This document shows, piece by piece, positions 43,233 to 48,420 of a stretch of DNA of 48,420 nucleotides (the first letter of the stretch is position 1; every line of letters begins with the position of its first letter). The DNA comes from Nitrospira sp. Its GTDB lineage: Bacteria > Nitrospirota > Nitrospiria > Nitrospirales > Nitrospiraceae. Where the stretch lies: positions 1-48,420 of the forward strand of contig SWDO01000001.1 in NCBI GenBank assembly GCA_005116895.1, given 5' to 3'. The notes beneath the pieces are model-generated. The model made no database searches. It was not told the DNA's origin and was given only the letters and a program-made list of their open reading frames with translations. A program made the position numbers and the translations under genes.

Positions 43233-43675
43233 GACTGATGTGCCGGCTCTCGTCTCGGCACGACTCTCCCTTCTTCCAAGTCTTGCAGATCCGACCAGGC
43301 GGTGAGGTCGGTGCGTGAGGGATCAATGGCGGCCAGGTATTTGTTGAACCGGGCCGCACTTTCAGGAGAACTCGGTCCGCGCGCCAATAGCTGCTGATTC
43401 CATTCTTCCAATTCGGCAGGCTGGTGTGGTTGTGCTGTTTGCTTAAGCCACTTCACGACTCCCTCATCGGTCGCATTAGCCTTTACCGCGGACGTGAACT
43501 GCTCGCTGGTGATTCTCGCGAACTCCATGAGCCGTTCGTCCATGGGACAAGGGTAGATATATTCCCCCTCTGTCCCGGCGAGCACCGCCCGACATTTGTC
43601 GATCATGCGCGCAAGATGGGCATAGCCTGCCAGCTTGAATTTCATGCTACGAGGAAAGTCTTTGCGTAAATCCAT
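43226..43675 (-). CDS. DUF5069-family protein
   Basis: 149 aa. Contains MDLRKDFPRSMKFKLAGYAH, PCPMDERLMEFA and DEGVVKWLKQTA, which match DUF5069, a small family of unknown role found in cyanobacteria and others. It is followed upstream by the DUF3386 gene (2-base gap), so they are likely one operon. No signal peptide. Confidence 0.78.
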   Translation of the reverse strand: MDLRKDFPRSMKFKLAGYAHLARMIDKCRAVLAGTEGEYIYPCPMDERLMEFARITSEQFTSAVKANATDEGVVKWLKQTAQPHQPAELEEWNQQLLARGPSSPESAARFNKYLAAIDPSRTDLTAWSDLQDLEEGRVVPRREPAHQSQ

Positions 43676-43677
43676 CG

Positions 43678-44352
43678 CTAAAGCAACTTGTGATTTGTGA
43701 AGGTCAGGTTCTTCACGATGACCTGGCCATCTTCGTAGGTGATAATCCGCCTAGTCGCTGGAAGGTCTGATGAGCCGACGCGGAGATGGGTGTCGGTGAA
43801 GCTTTCCACATTGGTCAGTTTGCCGTCGGTCGGCGAATAGTAATAGACCGTGTATTTGGTCGTGAGATTCTTCTGGTCTTGTGTGATCGCGCTCTCCTCA
43901 ACGTTGATCGTAAAGGCGAAGGGGTTCATGCCAGGATGGGCCATCTTCCGGTTGATCTGGGTGATGCGATTGTCCTTGACCCGGTAGAAGGAATTGGAGC
44001 CATGGATGTTCAGTTTGGTTCCGAACGGGTGACCGTCTTCCTCCATCGTGAGCGAGTATTTCCCGTCAGACTCCTCAAAGCTCCGTGGTCCACGATGGAC
44101 TGCGATCATGCCCAGTTGCTCTTGCGCCCACTTTTGGATGTCGCCATTGTCCAGCTGAACCGATACCTCGCGGGAACCCTTGACGATGACAGGGCCGCTG
44201 GTTTCTTTCCCGTTCACATTCACGGTGAGGTCAGCCGTAAACCCCGTAAAGTCTTTTGGCCACCGTGCGGTCCTTTCGAACGCTTGGCGTAAGAGATCGC
44301 GCGCTTGAGGGTCATCGGCGACGGTCGAAGATGCAGGTGTATGTTCCATCAT
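43678..44352 (-). CDS. DUF3386-family protein
   Basis: 224 aa from ATG 44352 (MMEHTPASS) with GAGGAG upstream; the frame reaches 44364. The pattern of EDGHPFGTKLN, NRKMAHPGMNPFAFTINVEE and TDTHLRVGSSDLPATRR matches DUF3386. No membrane segment or catalytic motif is seen. Likely co-transcribed with DUF5069. Confidence 0.78.
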   Translation of the reverse strand: MMEHTPASSTVADDPQARDLLRQAFERTARWPKDFTGFTADLTVNVNGKETSGPVIVKGSREVSVQLDNGDIQKWAQEQLGMIAVHRGPRSFEESDGKYSLTMEEDGHPFGTKLNIHGSNSFYRVKDNRITQINRKMAHPGMNPFAFTINVEESAITQDQKNLTTKYTVYYYSPTDGKLTNVESFTDTHLRVGSSDLPATRRIITYEDGQVIVKNLTFTNHKLL

Positions 44353-44603
44353 GGATCTCCTCATTAGACAAAATATGACACTTTCATACTTATACCGGTG
44401 CCTGGGATGCCACTCAAGGGTGAAATTCAGGAGCCAGCGGCCACTTTCTGTTCCGCCGCAGGGGATGATGACTGACAGGGCAGTGCAATATTCGATATTC
44501 CAAAAATCATCATAATTCTGATATACTTCGGCAAATTTTTGGCTGACTGGGGTATTGGGGCCACAGCAGCCCCGATCAGTCGGTCGGCCTGTGTTGAGGA
44601 AGG
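44353..44603. other. divergent intergenic region with hairpin
   Basis: Between the DUF3386 gene (minus) and a small basic protein gene (plus). A TATACT box lies near 44,522 with TTCCAA 18 bases before it, a weak promoter for the plus gene. GGGGC and GCCCC (around 44,556-44,573), inside GACTG/CAGTC, make a leader stem. No gene is seen. Confidence 0.35.
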
Positions 44604-44957
44604 ATGGGCATGGAACGACGAGCTGCTTCGCATACCGAAGAAGAAGAGATGAATCAACGCCGCAAGCTCTTGAATGCGGCGAGACGAGGCGACACGAAAG
44701 CCATCAGCAAGCTGTTCGAGCTGTATCAAGTCCGCGTGCTCAGCGGAGAGCAATTGGTGAAGGTCAACCGCACCTCCGCGTACATGACTCCCGTGAAGCA
44801 TTCGCACAGCAGCAAGTCCAAGGCTGCGGAGAAAAAGGACAAATCAAACGCGTCAAAGACCGTGAAGAAATCGGGCGAGGTTTCTAAGCCGGTTGCCACG
44901 AAGGCACCGACAAGCCCAAGCAAAAAATCAGCCAAGAGCACGCCTAAACGGAAGTAA
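44604..44957 (+). CDS. small basic protein with Lys/Ala/Ser-rich tail
   Basis: 117 aa from ATG 44604 (or 44610) with GAGGAAGG upstream. The N-terminal half is helical (RRKLLNAARRGDTKAISKLF, LFELYQVRVLSGEQLVKVN). The last ~45 residues (KKDKSNASKTVKKSGE...KSAKSTPKRK) are of histone-H1 or linker-protein type and likely bind nucleic acid. It may be a ribosome- or DNA-associated protein. Convergent with the ClpS-like gene, 11 bases apart. Confidence 0.68.
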   Translation: MGMERRAASHTEEEEMNQRRKLLNAARRGDTKAISKLFELYQVRVLSGEQLVKVNRTSAYMTPVKHSHSSKSKAAEKKDKSNASKTVKKSGEVSKPVATKAPTSPSKKSAKSTPKRK

Positions 44958-44968
44958 GCGGACCTGGA

Positions 44969-45265
44969 TTACTGCACGGCCACTCTGAGCCCACCCCCTG
45001 CAAGTTTTGCTGCAATATCATCCGCCTGTTCCGTCGATCCGGTGAAGACGATGGCTTCCCCATCATGGTCGATCCGATAGGCCAACTCAAAGGCTTTGGT
45101 CGAGGTCATCCTGGGAATAAACCGGCAAAAGAGCTCGATCACTTGTTGGTAGGTGTGACAGTCGCAGTTGTACACCACGACACGAGACTCAAATCCGGTT
45201 CCCGAACCGGCTTGGACGTCTTCGGTGATGTCGGGAATCGTCTGTGGCGTGGCAGGTGTCGGCAT
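44969..45265 (-). CDS. clpS: divergent ClpS-like adaptor
   Basis: 98 aa. The core resembles ClpS (VVVYNCDCHTYQQVIELFCR, FELAYRIDHDGEAIVFTGST), the adaptor that feeds N-degron substrates to ClpAP. The conserved NDD substrate pocket has Cys in place of the first Asp (N-C-D), while His near RIDHDG is kept. It may have changed specificity. A Pro/Thr-rich N-terminal extension precedes the domain. Confidence 0.72.
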   Translation of the reverse strand: MPTPATPQTIPDITEDVQAGSGTGFESRVVVYNCDCHTYQQVIELFCRFIPRMTSTKAFELAYRIDHDGEAIVFTGSTEQADDIAAKLAGGGLRVAVQ

Positions 45266-45293
45266 GGAGGGGAGTTTCTAGCAGGCCTTATCT

Positions 45294-45416
45294 GAGGACG
45301 CTGCAAAAGCCCTCCAGCGTCGTTCTCGCATCGCTCAAGGCCTCAATGTACCAACCGCGTACGCTTCGACCTTTCGCTCGCTGCGGCCTCGCTGGAAGAG
45401 CATTTTCAGCATCCTC
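45294..45416. repeat. 123-bp palindromic element (copy B)
   Basis: Outer arms 45294-45319 and 45390-45416 (GAGGA(C/T)GCTG...CCAGCG) pair, with an inner GTAC-containing stem. It lies between the ClpS-like and the small gene ending at 45446 and is related to copy A (34716-34839) in size, arms and inner blocks. Confidence 0.65.
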
Positions 45417-45445
45417 TGGGATCATATAGTGTTCTTCTCAGGGGC

Positions 45446-45658
45446 TTAAACCTTGTCCATATCGATCACTTCAGTGGCATCCCATAAGTTTTTCAGCTCG
45501 GCATCAGCCAAATCCTTTTCACGATCCGCTTCTGTTTCTTCTCCAAAACTTGTTCGCAGGGGTGTCGCTGCGGTGCCCGTGAGCTTGTCCTCAGCCACCG
45601 AGGCGATGGCTGTCTGGGGGCGACGCCGTTTTTTTGACGGATCCATGTTCACCGGCAT
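45446..45658 (-). CDS. small hydrophilic protein, function unknown
   Basis: 70 aa from ATG 45658 with GGAGGA upstream; an upstream in-frame start to 45712 is less likely. Rich in charged residues (SKKRRRPQTA, ETEADREKDLADAELKNL), probably disordered to helical. Its start abuts the divergent start of the DUF748 gene (the same CATG). Confidence 0.5.
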   Translation of the reverse strand: MPVNMDPSKKRRRPQTAIASVAEDKLTGTAATPLRTSFGEETEADREKDLADAELKNLWDATEVIDMDKV

Positions 45659-48420
45659 GAGGTTCCTCCGAATAGCTTTTCTAGTTTTCTCTAATTGCGA
45701 CCGTCTTGTCAATCAGGGGGCGAGGCTCAACAGCAGGAAAGAGGATGAGATTACCTCGTACGTTGTTCCCACCGCCTCGGAGCAAATTAAGCATCCTATC
45801 CTGTTGCGGGATGCCGCCTTCAATCCGTTCGCGCTCTCGCTCCGTCTCAATGGGTTCGAAGTGCGGGGGCAGAACGAGACGCCGATGCTGGGGTTTGAGG
45901 AACTGTTTGTGAATCTGCGTGCAACGACGCTGCTCTTGCAAAAAGTCGCGTTCGACGAGATCCGTCTCGTCATGCCATTCGTGGCGGCTAAGGTCAATCG
46001 TGAGGGCAAGTTGAATCTGATGTCGTTGGCTCCGCCCTCGAATGAGGCAACCCCGCCTCCTGCTCAACCAACAAGTGAGCCGAAGAAGATGATGCCGGTG
46101 CAGATCGATCTCTTGGAGATCGGGCAAGGCATTATTGAATATCGAGATGATTCAAAGGCGAGGCCAGTGGTGATCGATGTGGTGCCGTTTGAGATCGTGT
46201 TGCGCAACTTCAGTACGGTGCAGGCCGAGGGAGGCGAGGGTGCTCATGCGTTCACGGCGGAGATCGGAAAGGGTGAAAAGATCTCGTGGGAGGGGACTAT
46301 CTTTCTGGAACCGATGGAGTCTGATGGAAAGCTGACTCTGTCCGGAATCAAACTCAAGACGTTGTATCAAGCCGTGCACGACTTGTTTCAGTTCGACATT
46401 CCACAGGGCACCCTTGGCCTCTCTGCGTCGTACCATTTTGATCTGCGCGGTCAGGCTCCCCAGGCAACTGTGAAGAACGGAACGGTGTCGATCCAGAATC
46501 TTACCATTATGGAACGGGGTGGGCTCGAACCGGTTGTGAATATTCCGAGTTTTGAGGTGGAAGGGATTCAGCTGGATCTGCAAAAGCAGACCGTCGATGT
46601 CGCGAAGGTGCATTCAGCCGATGCACGATTCGACGCGTGGATGGAATCGAATGGCGTAATCAACTTTCAACCGCTCTTTACGCCGATCGGTGGAAATGAG
46701 GCGACTCCAACACCCACGACAGCACAGGTCAAGCCCGAGAAAGCACCAAAGCCTTGGACCATTGCTGTCGACGAAATTGCCCTACTGAACTATCGGGCCG
46801 CGTTCGAGGATCGGACGCTCTCGAGACCTGGTCATGTGGATGTGTCGGCGATGAATCTCACGGTGAATGATGTGCAGATTCCCTTCAAGAAACCGTTGCC
46901 GGTTGATCTGTCGTTGAAACTGAATGAGACAGGAACGATTGGTGTTCAGGGGAAAGTCACGGTCGAGCCATTGATCGTTGATGCCGCTCTCAAGTTGGAG
47001 CACCTTGATATTCAGCCATTTCAGCCCTATCTCGATCGGTTTCTCAATGCCGACGTGCAGGATGGAGCCATCGATCTCAAAGGGACACTACACGTTGCCA
47101 AAGAACACCCGAATGAGCCCCTGCTTCGGTTCCAGGGTGATCTCGCGGTCAATCAGTTGGCCGTTGTCGATCGCAAAGAGTTTGACAATGTCGTGACCTG
47201 GAAGAGGTTGGCGGTGAATCGCGTGGCGTTGGATGTGGAGCCGACCGTTGTGAAAATCGCCGAAGTGGTCTGGCAAGAACCGTCTATGCAGATGGTGGTG
47301 GAAGCCGACGGCCAACTCAATGTGTCTCAACTGGCAGCCTCGCCTCCACCCGGAGATCAGGCGGCTGCTAAGGAACCTGAAGGTGAGAAGTCGCCTGCTA
47401 AAGCGGCGGAGCCCGTGCCTGTGACGATCGACCAGGTCAAGTTGGTTAAGCTGGCCGCAAGATTTGAAGACCGGTCCATCGAACCGAACGTAAAGACCAG
47501 CCTGACGGAGTTTGGAGGAACCATCAAAGGGTTATCGTCCAAGCAACTGAAGAAAGCCGATGTCAATCTCACGGGCAGGATCGGTCGGGCGGCGCGACTG
47601 AACATCGTCGGAAAGATTAATCCACTGAGCGAGGACGCCTTCACTGACTTGGTTATTACACTGGGCGGAATGGACCTGACGCCAGTTGGTTCGTACAGCG
47701 GCAAATATGCCGGATACGGATTGTCGAAGGGGAAATTGTCCCTCGATTTGAAGTACAAGGTATCGCAAAAGGTATTGGAAGCGGAAAATCTCGTGCATGT
47801 CGATCAACTAACATTTGGCGACAAGACAAACAGTCCAGATGCCACGTCATTGCCGGTGCCGCTTCTCGTAGGATTGCTGAAGGATCGCAAAGGGGTCATT
47901 GAGATCGACATGCCGATCCGGGGCAATCTGAACGATCCGGATTTCAAGTATGGCAAGGTGGTGATTTCGACGTTGCTCAATCTGCTCGGAAAGGTCGTCG
48001 CGTCGCCGTTTGCGCTGATGGGGAAGCTCGTGCCAGGCGGTGGGAGCGAGGAAGATCTTCAATTTATCGAATTTGAACCCGGGAGCGCCTTGCTGGCTGA
48101 TGCGGAACTGACAAAGCTTGAAGCATTGGAGAAGGCGTTGGATGAGCGGGGAGGACTCCGACTTGATATCACGGGAACGACCGATGCGATGCGTGATGTG
48201 GCGGTGCTTCAAACGATGAAACTTCGAGAGCAGCTGTTCTCGATGAATGGCGGGAAGAAGCCAGATCAGGAAGAACTGTCGCCAAAAGAAGAGCAACGGC
48301 TGGTAGAAAAACTGTATGCAAAGCTTCCTGCGCCTGATCCATCAGTGGCACCGGCGGAACCCACACAGCCGACCGTGGAAGACATGAAGCGAAAACTCGC
48401 GGTGGCCATCCAAATTTCTC
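45657..48420 (+). CDS. DUF748/AsmA-type envelope protein (3' end outside window)
   Basis: Over 920 codons remain open to the window edge. The recognisable protein begins at about 45,745 (EQIKHPILLRDAAFNPFALS) and shows the AsmA/DUF748 pattern of repeated beta-rich units (LNGFEVRGQNETPMLGFEEL, VTIDQVKLVKLAARFEDRSI, SLPVPLLVGLLKDRKGVIEI) and later a TIM-like region. Such proteins span the periplasm and help move lipids or shape the outer membrane. The N-terminus is weak: from ATG 45657 a hydrophobic stretch (MRFLRIAFLVF) breaks off and the hydrophobic run continues in another frame, so an indel or wrong start is suspected. Confidence 0.82.
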   Translation, partial: MRFLRIAFLVFSNCDRLVNQGARLNSRKEDEITSYVVPTASEQIKHPILLRDAAFNPFALSLRLNGFEVRGQNETPMLGFEELFVNLRATTLLLQKVAFDEIRLVMPFVAAKVNREGKLNLMSLAPPSNEATPPPAQPTSEPKKMMPVQIDLLEIGQGIIEYRDDSKARPVVIDVVPFEIVLRNFSTVQAEGGEGAHAFTAEIGKGEKISWEGTIFLEPMESDGKLTLSGIKLKTLYQAVHDLFQFDIPQGTLGLSASYHFDLRGQAPQATVKNGTVSIQNLTIMERGGLEPVVNIPSFEVEGIQLDLQKQTVDVAKVHSADARFDAWMESNGVINFQPLFTPIGGNEATPTPTTAQVKPEKAPKPWTIAVDEIALLNYRAAFEDRTLSRPGHVDVSAMNLTVNDVQIPFKKPLPVDLSLKLNETGTIGVQGKVTVEPLIVDAALKLEHLDIQPFQPYLDRFLNADVQDGAIDLKGTLHVAKEHPNEPLLRFQGDLAVNQLAVVDRKEFDNVVTWKRLAVNRVALDVEPTVVKIAEVVWQEPSMQMVVEADGQLNVSQLAASPPPGDQAAAKEPEGEKSPAKAAEPVPVTIDQVKLVKLAARFEDRSIEPNVKTSLTEFGGTIKGLSSKQLKKADVNLTGRIGRAARLNIVGKINPLSEDAFTDLVITLGGMDLTPVGSYSGKYAGYGLSKGKLSLDLKYKVSQKVLEAENLVHVDQLTFGDKTNSPDATSLPVPLLVGLLKDRKGVIEIDMPIRGNLNDPDFKYGKVVISTLLNLLGKVVASPFALMGKLVPGGGSEEDLQFIEFEPGSALLADAELTKLEALEKALDERGGLRLDITGTTDAMRDVAVLQTMKLREQLFSMNGGKKPDQEELSPKEEQRLVEKLYAKLPAPDPSVAPAEPTQPTVEDMKRKLAVAIQIS

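Noticed and set aside
1..48420. tRNA, rRNA, riboswitch or prophage genes
   Set aside because: No cloverleaf with the conserved GGTTCGAATC loop, no rRNA-like blocks and no phage structural genes were found by eye.

Overview
The window looks like a chromosomal piece of a Nitrospira-type (Nitrospirota) bacterium. This is inferred from moderately high GC, many outer-membrane barrels and lipoproteins (Gram-negative envelope), a DUF748/AsmA protein, and a sulfur-carrier amino-acid cluster arranged in a way I associate with that group. No rRNA or other marker gene is present, so the assignment is not proven. I see no tRNA, rRNA, CRISPR array or prophage. Layout: (1) 1-1,803 holds the end of an unknown gene and a complete ISL3-family insertion sequence (325-1700) whose transposase is split by a frameshift at an A7 run. 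(2) 1,819-5,479 holds a HEAT-repeat exported protein, peptide deformylase, an MsbA-like ABC exporter and two small Cys-pair proteins. (3) 5,571-14,264 is a glycan locus: a broken glycosyltransferase, then four genes joined by 4-base overlaps (glycosyltransferase-like, APH-type kinase, MurG-like glycosyltransferase fused to a deacetylase, ABC exporter) and an AlgE-like barrel. Together they look like a pathway that builds, modifies and exports an unknown glycan or glycoconjugate. (4) 14,352-18,546 on the minus strand is an ECF sigma factor operon with an anti-sigma-like protein carrying a CBM48-like domain, a second CBM48-like lipoprotein, two exported helical/basic proteins and a barrel. (5) 18,736-27,126 is a run of envelope genes: an Arg/Asp-repeat protein, DUF5666 and other lipoproteins, a TIGR04283-type glycosyltransferase, a ferritin-like protein, DUF547, radical SAM, a JAMM peptidase and a barrel. 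(6) 27,148-35,964 on the minus strand runs from thiS, cysK, moeB-like, thrC, a MoaD/ThiS-like carrier and a NIL protein to a second moeB-like gene that is fused end-to-start with a truncated glgC. It is followed by a Ski2-like helicase encoded as two genes in swapped order. (7) 36,062-45,658 holds mixed housekeeping and accessory genes: PLD nuclease, FAD monooxygenase, a nonsense-interrupted nucleotidyltransferase-like gene, TPM, a DUF6883/DUF4926 pair, a frameshifted lipoprotein, an MBL-fold protein, SDR, DUF5069, DUF3386 and a ClpS-like gene. (8) 45,657 to the end is a DUF748 protein running off the window. Two related ~123-bp hairpin elements (34,716-34,839 and 45,294-45,416) mark a dispersed repeat family. 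Several genes carry single-event lesions (frameshifts, a nonsense codon, reciprocal truncation). Their number means either active decay or a draft/metagenomic assembly with errors, and the sequence alone cannot separate these.
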